Origin: Sinomicrobium weinanense
GTDB lineage: Bacteria; Bacteroidota; Bacteroidia; Flavobacteriales; Flavobacteriaceae
Length of the DNA stretch: 64,000 nt
Assembly (NCBI RefSeq): GCF_018863395.1
Contig: NZ_JAHKRR010000004.1
Span: forward strand, 248,001-312,000
Reading direction: 5' to 3'
Position numbers and translations under genes: made by a program. Below the pieces are notes generated by a model that saw only the letters and a list, made by a program, of their open reading frames with translations, searched no databases and was not told the origin of the DNA. Of the stretch, positions 50,869 to 59,995 are shown one piece after another; position 1 is the stretch's first letter; every line of letters begins with the position of its first letter.

Positions 50869-50869
50869 A

Positions 50870-53251
50870 CTATTTATCCTCATCCGTCAAAACGTCGAAA
50901 TTGGGTTCTTTGAGCACCTGTTTATTGGCAATGCTTTTTTCCAGTGACAGCAGCAGCGATGGCAGAAGAATAAGGTTGGAAAGCATGGCGAACAGCAGTG
51001 TGGAGGAAACCAGTCCTCCGAGGGCTACTGTCCCTCCGAAACTCGAAGTCATAAAGACCGAAAAGCCGAAAAACAGGACAATAGAGGTGTAGAACATGCT
51101 TACCCCGGTTTCCCGCAGGGCGGCAAAAACGGACCGCCGTATCTTCCAGCCATTGCTCACCAGTTCCTGCCGGTATTTGGCCAGGAAGTGGATGGTGTCG
51201 TCTACCGATATACCAAATGCAATACTAAAGACCAGTATGGTAGAGGGCTTTATGGGGATACCCAGGAAACCCATGACCCCGGCCGTGATGATAAGCGGGA
51301 ACAGATTCGGTATCAGTGATATAATGATCATCTTAAAGGACCGGAACATATAGGCCATAAATATGGCAATGAGCAATATGGCCAGGGAAAGGGAAATGAC
51401 CAGGTTTTTTACCAGGTATTTGGTGCCTTTCATAAAAACCAGGGCCTTACCCGTCATGCTTACATCATAACGGTCCTTAGAAAATATCTTGTCTATATTG
51501 GTCTTTAGCTGGTGCTGGACCTCTTCCATCTGATCCGTTCCCATATCCTTCATAAAGGTGGTAATACGTGCTATTTGCCCGGTAGAATCTATAAAACTCC
51601 GCAATAGGTCAGTGTGGCCTGATGATTTTTTGGCATAGGAAAGGATAAAATGATTTTCCTGGGTGCTCGGCAATTGGTAATAAGTGGGGTTCCCGTTGTA
51701 ATAAGCCTGTTTGGAATATTTAACGAGGTTAACCACCGATATGGGCTTGGAAAGCCCGGGGGTTTCCCTGATAAGTTCTTCCAGTTTGTCCATTCTTTGC
51801 AGGGTAGATAATTTGAGCACCCCGTTTTTCCTCCTGGTATCGATCATGATCTCCAGGGGCATGATACCGTCGAATTCCTTTTCAAAAAAGCGGATGTCAT
51901 CAAAGAAATCGGCACTCTTGGGCATGTCTTCAATAATACTGCCGGATATTTTCATCTGGTAAATACCAATAATGCTGGCAACAAGCAGGATGAGGGAGCA
52001 GACGAATATTTCGATCCGTTTGTGCCGTACGGTTTGCTCCATCCAGTTGACGAACCCGCCGATCCACCGTTTGTTCAGGTGCTTCAGGTGTCTTTTCTTG
52101 GGCAGGGACATGAAGCTGTAAATAATAGGGATGATCAACAGCGACAGGATAAATATGGCCAGGATGTTAATAGAGGCCACGATCCCGAATTCCTTGAGCA
52201 ATTTACTTTCGGTAACGATAAAAGAAGCAAACCCGATAGCCGTTGTAGCATTGGTCATTAAAGTGGCATTACCCACCTTTGAAATTACCCGCTGCAGTGA
52301 TTTGGCCTGGTTACCGTGTTTTTTTACTTCCTGCTGGTACTTGTTGATCAGGAAAATACAGTTGGGGATCCCGATGACAATGATAAGCGGGGGAATGAGT
52401 GCTGTAAGCACAGTGATCTCGTAGTGCAGCAGCCCCAAAATACCAAATGCCCACATCACCCCGATGATCACTACGATCATGGAAATAAATGTAGCCCGGA
52501 ACGATCGGAAAAAGAAAAAGAAAATAAGCGAAGTAACTCCCAGTGCAGCCAGTATAAAGCCGCCGATCTCATCAATGATATTCTGGGAGTTCAGGGTCCG
52601 GATATAGGGCATGCCCGACACATGTACCTTTAACCCGGTCTTGTTTTCGAATTTTTCAATAAGGGGGATAAAGTCGTTGAAAATAAAATCTTTCCGGACA
52701 GGAGTGTTTACGATCTCTTTATCGATATAGACCGCAGTGCGTATGGTCTGGTTTTTCTTGTTGAACAGCAGGCTTTCATAGAAGGGAAGTTCGTGAAAAA
52801 GATGATTTTTCAGGGTGTCTATGGCTGCTTTGGTTTCCGGGTGATGATCCAGGAAGGGCTTTAACTCGAATTCCTGTTTTTCCGTGTTCTTCGACAGTTC
52901 CTTGAGGTTATCGGTAGAAACCACAAGGTCTACTTCAGGAAAAGCGTTGAGTTGTTTGCTCAGTTTGTTCCACAGGTTGAAGTTTCTGGGGGTGAACAAG
53001 GCCGGGTCCTTTGTGGCAAGGACAATGAGATTGCCTTCTTCACCGAAAGTTTCCAGGAATTTGTTGTACTGGACATTTACCGGGTGATGATCGGGAAGCA
53101 GATTGGCCTCTGTATAAGTGAAACGCATGTTTTTCCACTGTATACCCAGAAAAACCGTAACTCCCACGATAATGAGGAGTATTAAGATCCTGTTCCGGAG
53201 AATTATTCGCGCAACCCTTTCCCAAAAGCCTTTACTGATCCAAGCAACCAT
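50870..53251 (-). CDS. RND superfamily (MMPL/patched-like) transporter
   Basis: Inner-membrane exporter of 793 residues with two halves, each with one helix, a large periplasmic loop and five clustered helices. First half core: ILAALGVTSLIFFFFFRSFR and EITVLTALIPPLIIVIGIP; second half: LVISLSLAILLIAIFMAYMF and VFSIAFGISVDDTIHFLAKY, with the paired Asp residues of the proton relay. The protein resembles sterol/lipid-type MMPL exporters rather than AcrB. No periplasmic adaptor gene is adjacent, so it acts alone. Cargo unknown, possibly a lipid or hopanoid. Confidence 0.9.
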   Translation of the reverse strand: MVAWISKGFWERVARIILRNRILILLIIVGVTVFLGIQWKNMRFTYTEANLLPDHHPVNVQYNKFLETFGEEGNLIVLATKDPALFTPRNFNLWNKLSKQLNAFPEVDLVVSTDNLKELSKNTEKQEFELKPFLDHHPETKAAIDTLKNHLFHELPFYESLLFNKKNQTIRTAVYIDKEIVNTPVRKDFIFNDFIPLIEKFENKTGLKVHVSGMPYIRTLNSQNIIDEIGGFILAALGVTSLIFFFFFRSFRATFISMIVVIIGVMWAFGILGLLHYEITVLTALIPPLIIVIGIPNCIFLINKYQQEVKKHGNQAKSLQRVISKVGNATLMTNATTAIGFASFIVTESKLLKEFGIVASINILAIFILSLLIIPIIYSFMSLPKKRHLKHLNKRWIGGFVNWMEQTVRHKRIEIFVCSLILLVASIIGIYQMKISGSIIEDMPKSADFFDDIRFFEKEFDGIMPLEIMIDTRRKNGVLKLSTLQRMDKLEELIRETPGLSKPISVVNLVKYSKQAYYNGNPTYYQLPSTQENHFILSYAKKSSGHTDLLRSFIDSTGQIARITTFMKDMGTDQMEEVQHQLKTNIDKIFSKDRYDVSMTGKALVFMKGTKYLVKNLVISLSLAILLIAIFMAYMFRSFKMIIISLIPNLFPLIITAGVMGFLGIPIKPSTILVFSIAFGISVDDTIHFLAKYRQELVSNGWKIRRSVFAALRETGVSMFYTSIVLFFGFSVFMTSSFGGTVALGGLVSSTLLFAMLSNLILLPSLLLSLEKSIANKQVLKEPNFDVLTDEDK

Positions 53252-53269
53252 CCTGTTTTTTTAACTCGG

Positions 53270-53277
53270 CAAAGATA
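53270..53277 (-). promoter_or_regulatory. -7 promoter element for the MMPL gene
   Basis: CAAAGATA on the plus strand (TATCTTTG on the minus strand), 19 bp upstream of the MMPL start. The -33 region is occupied by a heptamer tract. Confidence 0.55.
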
Positions 53278-53281
53278 CAAA

Positions 53282-53318
53282 AGAAGTTAGAAGTACGAAG
53301 TTAGAAGCGTGAAGTTAA
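53282..53318. repeat. Single-arm heptamer repeat (AGAAGTT type)
   Basis: AGAAGTT AGAAGTA CGAAGTT AGAAGCG TGAAGTT in strict period 7, directly behind the -7 box of the MMPL gene. No complementary arm is seen. Confidence 0.75.
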
Positions 53319-53394
53319 CACAGGTTTGATACATCTCTCCTGTTTCGAACCATTCGATCCGGCTAATTAGGTTATAATTAAATAATCCCCGTCA

Positions 53395-53448
53395 CTTCGA
53401 GTAGGGTTTCCAGGTCATTTTAGTGACTTGGAAACCCGTATCGAGAAG
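53395..53448 (-). terminator. Long hairpin after the DUF5686 gene
   Basis: CTTCGAGTAGGGTTTCCAGGTCA pairs, with a few changes, with TGACTTGGAAACCCGTATCGAGAAG (loop TTTTAG), ending one base from the DUF5686 stop. No T-run follows, so it may be a repeat rather than a terminator. Confidence 0.6.
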
Positions 53449-55983
53449 CTAAAACCCGAGGCTCAGGTAATAGGTGAATTTGAACGATATATTGTCGTCA
53501 AAATGTGGTAAACGGTACGGGCCGTAGCGATACATGGTGCTCAGGCCAAACCCTTTGAATATCTTGTTGAGCTCGAATCCGCTTTCGAGATAGCCCTTGT
53601 TCAGGGACTTGAAATCCTGACCAATGTGTTTTTCCGTATGGGTAACGCTCCCGATGGCAAACCGGGAAATAAGGACGATCTCCGGTCTTATTTTTCCGAT
53701 CAGCTTAAAGCGATTGGATTGGTGCTTTAACTGAAACATGGCATAGCGGTCCGAGAAGAATTCGTTGAAGTACATCGTTTCGAAACTGTCCCTCCCTGCT
53801 ACGGAAAACCGTTGTAAAATGGCATGGCCTTCCGGCTGGTTAGGAGAAGCGTGATAGAGGTGGGTGATGGGGATGTCACCGTATGCCAGCCCGCCCTTAA
53901 CGAGAAAACTGGTACTCGTCCGGTTAGGGTGTTTGATCAGGTGCATGGCCCGGAAATCGAGTTTTGTAAAGTCAAAATCACCTTCAAGCAGGTTGCGGAA
54001 ACTTCTGGATACCTGGAAAGTGAGGTTGGGGTATTCGTTTTTCATTGTGGCCTTGCCGTGCCGGGTTTGCATATAGCGGCTAAAGGGGGTCCACTGCAAG
54101 GCCAGTGTAGCCTCGGTAAGTTTAAAATCGTAATAAGATGTGCCATTGTTGACAAAGCGATAATCATAAGTAGGTACAATATTGCTTTGGCTCACCTGCA
54201 ATTTGGCGCCGATCTTGGCCGTGATGTCGTGCTCCAGGTAAGCACTGGTCTTGCGGGTCTTGTGGAGCATGGTGATGTTGAAGAGCCGTGGTTCAAACAG
54301 GGAAAAACTCCTCGCTTCGTTGATAAATTCGGCGCTTCCGGTCTCGATTAGGTCATCCATATATGAAACGCCTATCCAGGTATTGGTCATTTTTGCCAGT
54401 CGCGCTGCGGCACCCATACCAAACTTGATCTTTTTGTCCTTGGTGCCGTAAACGCTGTATCCCCTTAACCTGTACTTCGAGGAAAAGTCGGTATTGGTAA
54501 TGGCACCGATCCCCAGGCGGAACCCTTCATAATTATTGTATTTGAGCAGGTAGCGCAGGTCCAGGTCTACATACTTCAGCGGATAATATCCTTTTAACAG
54601 TTTCCGGGCCAGGTTTAGTTTTCGTTCTACCTTGTTCGCTTCAGAAATGCTGTCAACGACAACATAGGTTTCTTTTCCCCGTAGAGACAAGGGTCCCCTG
54701 CGGTAGTTATTCCAGAAATCTTCGCTTTGCCGGTGGGCATTGTCGTCAATGTCGAGGGCTATGCCCCTGCCTTTGATCTCCACAGGGGTATTGAAGGAAA
54801 TATCAAAGTTCTCTTCCCTGCTTATAAAGTGCATCAGTTTGGATACATCCTGTTGTGAACTCGTCATGGAAGTGGAGTCCTTATCTTTTTTCTCATCCCC
54901 GTTAAAGGAGATCGATCCCCCCAGGAGGGAAATGCCTTCATTGTTTTCGCCACGTGTGATCTTGATTTGTTTGGACGATGGAAACCAGATATTTTTTTCC
55001 GGAAAATATTCGAAGGTCTGGGAAGCGCTGATGTCGATCACTGCTTTGAGCTGGGCCACGGCCTTCTGAAGTGCATACGATTCGCTGTCGATGTACAGCA
55101 CCCCTTCTATACCGGCGGTTTTCCCTTTTTCTTTCGGGTAATAGTAGATCATGTAGGCCGGCCTTTGGTTAAGCTGGTCGGGGATGGTGTCGAGTATACG
55201 GTAATGATAAGTGCCCGGGGCCCTGCTCCCTATGGGGTTGGGATAATTGGTTCCGAGGATCGTATAGCTGTTCTGATAAAAGGAAAAAGACTGCATCTGT
55301 AAGGCGATCATCTCGTAAACCGGTTCCTTGAAACCGGCCATTTTTGTGGCCAGAATCGTTTCCCTCCTCCCTTTTTGTTTGTTATAGGCGTATTCAGATA
55401 TCTTTTCTGACATATAAAGATGGGAGCGGGAGAGTTGTTTTTTTAATTCGTAGTTTGTGGAGTCCAGTTTTACAAATTCTTTCCCCCTGTTGGTCTTTTT
55501 GAACAGGGAATCGACCGTACCGTTTATGGAATCCGGGTTGGCGGTAACGATGAGTTTGTTATAGGTGCGGAACTTAAAGCTGTTCAATACTTTTTCAGGA
55601 TCATTTTCCGCCCTCTTTTTCATGGCTTTTTTTATGATCTCCAGGGCGGGATTCTGCCCCCCGGTGACCACGACTTCCCGGAGCTTTTCGGGTTTTTCAT
55701 CGAGCGTTATGGAGTAAAAGTTCTTTTCGGAATCTGTTTTTACGGTTTTTTCCAGGTATCCGATATAAGAGAAGGTCAGTGAGAGGACTTCCCCGTTGGA
55801 ATTGTCGATCTGAAATTTTCCGTCTGCATCGGTAATAACCCCTTTCCCGATATTAGTGAGAATATTGGCGAAGGGAAGGGGTGCCCCGGTATTTTTATCC
55901 CGGACTATCCCGGAAAGGATTTCCTGTGAAAAGCAAAAAAAGGGGAGCAGGATAATAAAAAAGGAAAGCAATTGCTTTTTCAT
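53449..55983 (-). CDS. DUF5686 and carboxypeptidase-regulatory-like domain outer-membrane protein
   Basis: Exported 844-residue protein. Met at 55983 (MKKQLLSFFIILLPFFCFS) begins the signal peptide; the further upstream frame adds 25 residues with no signal. Residues about 20-100 are a carboxypeptidase-regulatory-like beta-sandwich (LSGIVRDKNTGAPLPFANIL). The rest is DUF5686: repeated aromatic strands such as YHYRILDTIPDQLNQRPAYM, KEGYYPL-type turns and an outer-membrane barrel-like end KFTYYLSLGF with terminal Phe. Common in Flavobacteriia; function unknown. It is alone, with promoter details unclear. Confidence 0.85.
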   Translation of the reverse strand: MKKQLLSFFIILLPFFCFSQEILSGIVRDKNTGAPLPFANILTNIGKGVITDADGKFQIDNSNGEVLSLTFSYIGYLEKTVKTDSEKNFYSITLDEKPEKLREVVVTGGQNPALEIIKKAMKKRAENDPEKVLNSFKFRTYNKLIVTANPDSINGTVDSLFKKTNRGKEFVKLDSTNYELKKQLSRSHLYMSEKISEYAYNKQKGRRETILATKMAGFKEPVYEMIALQMQSFSFYQNSYTILGTNYPNPIGSRAPGTYHYRILDTIPDQLNQRPAYMIYYYPKEKGKTAGIEGVLYIDSESYALQKAVAQLKAVIDISASQTFEYFPEKNIWFPSSKQIKITRGENNEGISLLGGSISFNGDEKKDKDSTSMTSSQQDVSKLMHFISREENFDISFNTPVEIKGRGIALDIDDNAHRQSEDFWNNYRRGPLSLRGKETYVVVDSISEANKVERKLNLARKLLKGYYPLKYVDLDLRYLLKYNNYEGFRLGIGAITNTDFSSKYRLRGYSVYGTKDKKIKFGMGAAARLAKMTNTWIGVSYMDDLIETGSAEFINEARSFSLFEPRLFNITMLHKTRKTSAYLEHDITAKIGAKLQVSQSNIVPTYDYRFVNNGTSYYDFKLTEATLALQWTPFSRYMQTRHGKATMKNEYPNLTFQVSRSFRNLLEGDFDFTKLDFRAMHLIKHPNRTSTSFLVKGGLAYGDIPITHLYHASPNQPEGHAILQRFSVAGRDSFETMYFNEFFSDRYAMFQLKHQSNRFKLIGKIRPEIVLISRFAIGSVTHTEKHIGQDFKSLNKGYLESGFELNKIFKGFGLSTMYRYGPYRLPHFDDNISFKFTYYLSLGF

Positions 55984-56084
55984 TAAGAACAAATGTTTAT
56001 CCGATAACGAATTAAAAACGGTAATGTTACAAAAAAAATGCCCACAATCTGCGGGCATTGAAAAAAAATTATGTGAAGTTTAAC

Positions 56085-56642
56085 TTATATCGTCATGATC
56101 TCTTTTTCTTTTACGGCCAGAAGATCATCTGTTTTAGTGATATAGGAATCCGTAAGTTCCTGTATGTCTACTTCGGCGTTTTTACGAACGTCTTCAGATG
56201 CGTCTTCCAGTTTTTTTATTTCCTTATTGGCGTCCTGCCGGGCACCACGGATGCTTACCTTGGCATCTTCCGCTTCTCCTTTGGCCTGTTTTACCAGCTC
56301 GCGTCGTCTTTCCTCGGTAAGGGGAGGTACATTGATAATGAGGGTCTCTCCGTTGTTCATGGGGGTAAACCCAATATTAGCCACAATAATGGCTTTTTCT
56401 ATGGGTTGCAACATGGCCTTTTCCCAGGGCTGTATGGAGATGGTCCTGCCGTCGGGGGTGTTGATGTTGGCTACCTGGTTCAATGGGGTCTGCGAACCGT
56501 AGTAGTCTACAAATACGCTTCCCACCATAGATGGGCTGGCTTTACCGGCCCGTATGTTAACAAACTGCTTTTCCAGGTGGAGTATGGCACCGTCCATGGC
56601 TTCCCTGGCGCTGTCTAATATAAAATCGATCTCTTCATTCAT
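56085..56642 (-). CDS. frr: Ribosome recycling factor
   Basis: Splits post-termination ribosomes with EF-G. The 185-residue protein has the three-helix bundle, including LEKQFVNIRAGKASPSMVGS, VDYYGSQTPLNQVANINTPD and GETLIINVPPLTEERRRELV with the conserved K-A-E-D-A-K run. It is 40 bp downstream of pyrH on the same strand, as in many bacteria. Confidence 0.98.
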   Translation of the reverse strand: MNEEIDFILDSAREAMDGAILHLEKQFVNIRAGKASPSMVGSVFVDYYGSQTPLNQVANINTPDGRTISIQPWEKAMLQPIEKAIIVANIGFTPMNNGETLIINVPPLTEERRRELVKQAKGEAEDAKVSIRGARQDANKEIKKLEDASEDVRKNAEVDIQELTDSYITKTDDLLAVKEKEIMTI

Positions 56643-56682
56643 GATTATTGATTTTATGTTGGTTGTAATGCTCCCGGGGTGG

Positions 56683-57390
56683 TTAGAGGTTAACCTTGGT
56701 CCCTACATTTTCACCGGAAACCACCTTGAGAAGGTTTCCTTTTTTATTCATATCGAAAACAATAATGGGTAATTCGTTTTCCTGGCTAAGGGTAAAAGCT
56801 GTGGTGTCCATGACCTTCAGTCCTCTTTTCAGTACGTCATCAAAGGAAATAAAGTCAAATTTGGTAGCGCTTTTGTCTTTTTCCGGGTCGGAAGTATAAA
56901 TTCCGTCTACCCTGGTGCCTTTCAGTATTACATTAGCATTGATCTCAATAGCGCGGAGCACTGCCGCCGAGTCGGTGGTGAAGTAGGGGTTGCCCGTACC
57001 TCCGCCGAAGATAACCACTCTTCCTTTTTCCAGGTGCCTTATAGCCCTTCGCCTTATAAAAGGTTCGGCGACTTCGTTGATCTTAATGGCAGATTGAAGC
57101 CTGGTCTGTACGCCCACATCTTCGAGAGCACTTTGAAGGGCAAGTCCGTTGATCACGGTAGCCAACATTCCCATATGGTCGCCCTGGACCCTGTCCATGC
57201 CGTTGCTGGCTCCTGCTAACCCCCGGAAAATATTCCCACCTCCGATGACAATGGCCACTTCTACACCCTTGCCCGCTATTTCTTTGATATCTGCTGCATA
57301 TTCCGCAAGGCGTTTCGGGTCTATTCCATATTGTCTTTCTCCCATTAATGCCTCGCCACTTAGTTTCAGGAGGATTCTCTTGTATTGCAT
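56683..57390 (-). CDS. pyrH: UMP kinase
   Basis: Phosphorylates UMP to UDP; hexameric amino-acid-kinase fold. [19 protein letters not shown] at the start, [17 protein letters not shown] with the ATP/UMP loop, and [20 protein letters not shown] are the family motifs. Length 235 is normal. It is followed by frr. Confidence 0.98.
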   Translation of the reverse strand: MQYKRILLKLSGEALMGERQYGIDPKRLAEYAADIKEIAGKGVEVAIVIGGGNIFRGLAGASNGMDRVQGDHMGMLATVINGLALQSALEDVGVQTRLQSAIKINEVAEPFIRRRAIRHLEKGRVVIFGGGTGNPYFTTDSAAVLRAIEINANVILKGTRVDGIYTSDPEKDKSATKFDFISFDDVLKRGLKVMDTTAFTLSQENELPIIVFDMNKKGNLLKVVSGENVGTKVNL

Positions 57391-57412
57391 AATTTTTCGG
57401 ATGAGTTGTGTG

Positions 57413-57420
57413 CAAATATA
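57413..57420 (-). promoter_or_regulatory. -7 promoter element for pyrH-frr
   Basis: CAAATATA on the plus strand equals TATATTTG on the minus strand, 22 bp from the pyrH ATG. The purine-rich tract begins just behind it. Confidence 0.6.
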
Positions 57421-57436
57421 AGGATAATCTCAAATT

Positions 57437-57561
57437 AAGAAAGTGAAAAATGAAAAGGGAAGGAGAGGGTGGGAGAAAAAGAGACTGGGGGAAGGGGAAA
57501 AGGGAGAAAAGGAGACTGGGAGGCTGAAAACGGATCAACCCGCAACCGGTAACCGGAAAAC
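57437..57561. repeat. Purine-rich, G-run tract followed by AACCGG heptamers
   Basis: From 57437 to about 57531 the plus strand is almost all purine with many GGG/GGGG runs and a repeated GAGACTGGG (57481-57489 and 57512-57520). It is followed by AACCCGC AACCGGT AACCGGA words. It sits between the tsf terminator and the pyrH promoter. Confidence 0.7.
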
Positions 57562-57569
57562 AAGACATG

Positions 57570-57609
57570 AAAAAGCCGTACTGAGTTCTAAATTCCAGTA
57601 CGGCTTTTT
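57570..57609 (-). terminator. Rho-independent terminator of rpsB-tsf
   Basis: Perfect 14-bp stem AAAAAGCCGTACTG / CAGTACGGCTTTTT with a 12-nt loop, 22 bp after the tsf stop. A/T runs on both sides make it effective in either direction. Confidence 0.92.
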
Positions 57610-57631
57610 ATATATCGGTCAGGAAGGGGGC

Positions 57632-58456
57632 TTATCCTAAAGCTACCCTTTTGAATCCTGTTACGGTAAGGTCTCCGTTTACGGATTTTATATAATCGGA
57701 AACACTGAGCTTGCTGTCTTTGATGTATACCTGGTTTACCAGGGTGTTGTCTTTAAAGAAGCGTTTCAATTTACCTTTGGCAATATTCTCCAGCATGGCT
57801 TCCGGTTTTCCTTCGGTGCGCAGCTGGTCTTTGGCGATCTCGATTTCCTTATCGATCACAGTTTGGTCCACGCCTTCCTCGTCCAGGGCGATGGGGTTCA
57901 TTGCAGCGGCTTGCATGGCTACGTTCTTTGCAGCTTCTTCAGCGCCATCGGCCTTGGCAGAAAGTCCTACTATCGTAGCGATCTTGTTTCCGGCATGGAT
58001 ATAAGATCCTACAAAGGGAGCTTCGATGGTTTCAAAACCTCCGATTTCTATCTTTTCGCCGATAACACCGGTTTGTTCGGTGAGCTTGTCCTCAACGGGG
58101 ATCCCGTTGTAGTCGGCTTTAAGGAGTTCTTCCTTGGTAGTGTAGTTCAGTGCCAGTTCGGCCAGGTCATTGGCCAGTTTTACAAAAGATTCGTTTTTGG
58201 CCACGAAGTCGGTTTCGCAGTTCAGGGAAACGATAACACCCTGGGTAGCGTCTCCGTTTACCTTAGCAATAACAGCACCTTCGGAAGACGTTCTGTCTGC
58301 GCGTTTTGCTGCTACTTTCTGTCCTTTTTTACGGAGTATTTCAATCGCTTTGTCAAAATCGCCTTCGGCCTCTACCAATGCTTTTTTACAGTCCATCATA
58401 CCGGCACCGGTAGCTTGTCTCAGTTTATTAACTTCAGCGGCTGTGATTTTTGCCAT
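57632..58456 (-). CDS. tsf: Elongation factor Ts
   Basis: Nucleotide exchange factor for EF-Tu, 274 residues. The N-terminal UBA domain AAEVNKLRQATGAGMMDCKK then ALVEAEGDFDKAIEILRKKG is followed by the core with the T-D-F-V motif in VSLNCETDFVAKNESFVKLA and GSYIHAGNKIATIVGLSA. It lies 107 bp downstream of rpsB on the same strand. No defect. Confidence 0.98.
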   Translation of the reverse strand: MAKITAAEVNKLRQATGAGMMDCKKALVEAEGDFDKAIEILRKKGQKVAAKRADRTSSEGAVIAKVNGDATQGVIVSLNCETDFVAKNESFVKLANDLAELALNYTTKEELLKADYNGIPVEDKLTEQTGVIGEKIEIGGFETIEAPFVGSYIHAGNKIATIVGLSAKADGAEEAAKNVAMQAAAMNPIALDEEGVDQTVIDKEIEIAKDQLRTEGKPEAMLENIAKGKLKRFFKDNTLVNQVYIKDSKLSVSDYIKSVNGDLTVTGFKRVALG

Positions 58457-58563
58457 TTTTTTCTCGTTTTATTTGGGTAATATTAAAGGGTTGACCATAT
58501 TATATACCGGTAAATATACCGGGCCTGTTTTATACGGTCAACACCTTAATATTAATTTTAGGT

Positions 58564-59415
58564 TTAATTTTCTTTGTTACTTTCAGCAGTTTCTGTGTTT
58601 TTTTCGGTCTCTGCCTCTTCCTTCTTGGTTTCTACCTTTTCTTTGGCTTCGGGTTGTTCGGCAGGAGCTTCATTTTTAGCAGCTTCCTTGTTGGTTTTGG
58701 CTGCGTCTTTTTCTGCTCTTTCTGCTTTTCTTTCCGAAAGGCCTTCGGCAACGGAGGCAGTTACGTGAGACAGGATCTTTTCGATGGATTTGGAAGCGTC
58801 GTCATTAGATGGGATAACGTAGTCCACATCGCGGGGATCAGAGTTGGTATCCACCATGGCGAATATTGGAATGTTTAATTTCTGTGCTTCTTTCACAGCG
58901 ATGTGTTCACGCATGGTATCTACAATAAACAATGCTCCCGGAAGACGGGTCATATCTGCAATAGAACCGAGCTGTTTTTCCAGTTTGGCTCTTAAACGGT
59001 CTACCTGTAAACGTTCTTTTTTGGAAAGGGTATTGAAGGTGCCGTCTTTTTTCATTTTATCGATGGCCGTCATTTTTTTTACGGCTTTACGGATGGTCAC
59101 GAAGTTGGTGAGCATTCCGCCGGGCCATCTTTCGGTAATATAGGGCATGTTAACGCCGCTCGCTTTATCGGCAACGATGTCTTTGGCCTGTTTCTTGGTG
59201 GCTACGAAAAGTATTTTTCGGCCGGAAGCTGCGATCTTTTTAAGGGCTTCACCCGCTTCGTCGATCTTGGCTGCTGTTTTGTACAGGTTAATAACGTGAA
59301 TGCCATTGCGCTCCATATAGATATAGGGAGCCATGTTCGGGTTCCATTTTCTGGTGAGGTGTCCGAAGTGTACACCTGCTTCTAATAAGTCTTTTACGTC
59401 TATTTTACTTGCCAT
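58564..59415 (-). CDS. rpsB: 30S ribosomal protein S2 with acidic/Ala-rich C-terminal tail
   Basis: Binds 16S rRNA and tethers S1. The body opens IDVKDLLEAGVHFGHLTRKW and contains VATKKQAKDIV, RWPGGMLTNFVTIRKAVKKM and PRDVDYVIPSNDDASKSIE, all normal. Residues from about 235 to 283 form a low-complexity tail of K, E and A (e.g. KEKVETKKEEAETEKNTET), an extension found in several Bacteroidota S2 proteins. It heads the rpsB-tsf unit. Confidence 0.98.
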   Translation of the reverse strand: MASKIDVKDLLEAGVHFGHLTRKWNPNMAPYIYMERNGIHVINLYKTAAKIDEAGEALKKIAASGRKILFVATKKQAKDIVADKASGVNMPYITERWPGGMLTNFVTIRKAVKKMTAIDKMKKDGTFNTLSKKERLQVDRLRAKLEKQLGSIADMTRLPGALFIVDTMREHIAVKEAQKLNIPIFAMVDTNSDPRDVDYVIPSNDDASKSIEKILSHVTASVAEGLSERKAERAEKDAAKTNKEAAKNEAPAEQPEAKEKVETKKEEAETEKNTETAESNKEN

Positions 59416-59608
59416 TTTCGTAATAGTTTACGTTCCGTTGAGTTAGCAATGACAAAGTGGCTCCGGAGGAGGCCTCTATCATTTGGATGCTAAACTAATT
59501 TCCCGGTTGCCCCGGGACAACAACAACTTGATTATTTTTAATACCGTCCCCGTAAAACCGGTTCCGGTGAAAACAAAAGGTTTCGGATATAAAATATCCG
59601 GATAAAAA

Positions 59609-59995
59609 TTAACGCTTGGAGAACTGGAATTTCTTACGGGCTTTTTTCTGTCCGTATTTCTTGCGTTCTACCATTCTCGGGTCCCTAGTCAGCAAACCTT
59701 CCGGTTTAAGGGTTATCCTGTTTTCCGCGTCTACTTCACAAAGTGCCCTGGAGATCGCCAGGCGTACGGCTTCTGCCTGTCCTGTGCTGCCTCCTCCATA
59801 TACGTTCACTTTAATGTCAAAGTTATCTGCCGTACTGGTGAGGTTCAAAGGTTGTTTTACCTTGTACTGTAAAGTAGGAGTGGGAAAATAAGTGTTAAGA
59901 TCTTTTTTGTTGACGGTGATGTTTCCGCTTCCCTGGGAAACATAAACACGTGCAACCGCAGTTTTTCTTCTGCCGATTTTGTGAATTACTTCCAT
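59609..59995 (-). CDS. rpsI: 30S ribosomal protein S9
   Basis: 128 residues with HKIGRRKTAVARVYVSQGSG at the start and the essential C-terminal ERKKYGQKKARKKFQFSKR that reaches the P-site tRNA. The start ATG at 59995 overlaps the last base of rplM's stop, so both are one transcript. Confidence 0.98.
   Translation of the reverse strand: MEVIHKIGRRKTAVARVYVSQGSGNITVNKKDLNTYFPTPTLQYKVKQPLNLTSTADNFDIKVNVYGGGSTGQAEAVRLAISRALCEVDAENRITLKPEGLLTRDPRMVERKKYGQKKARKKFQFSKR

Larger units (their letters stand above)
49899..50869. other. 971-bp intergenic region with repeats and hairpins
   Basis: No credible gene: short frames here have no family resemblance and overlap palindromes. It holds the asnS -7 element (50019-50026), a CAGGGTAAACTAAAG repeat (50068-50082), a nested hairpin (50362-50426), an element with 17-bp inverted ends (50542-50681), a CTGAG-type repeat near 50755-50779 and a CTCC heptamer/octamer tract (50830-50868). 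Confidence 0.7.
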
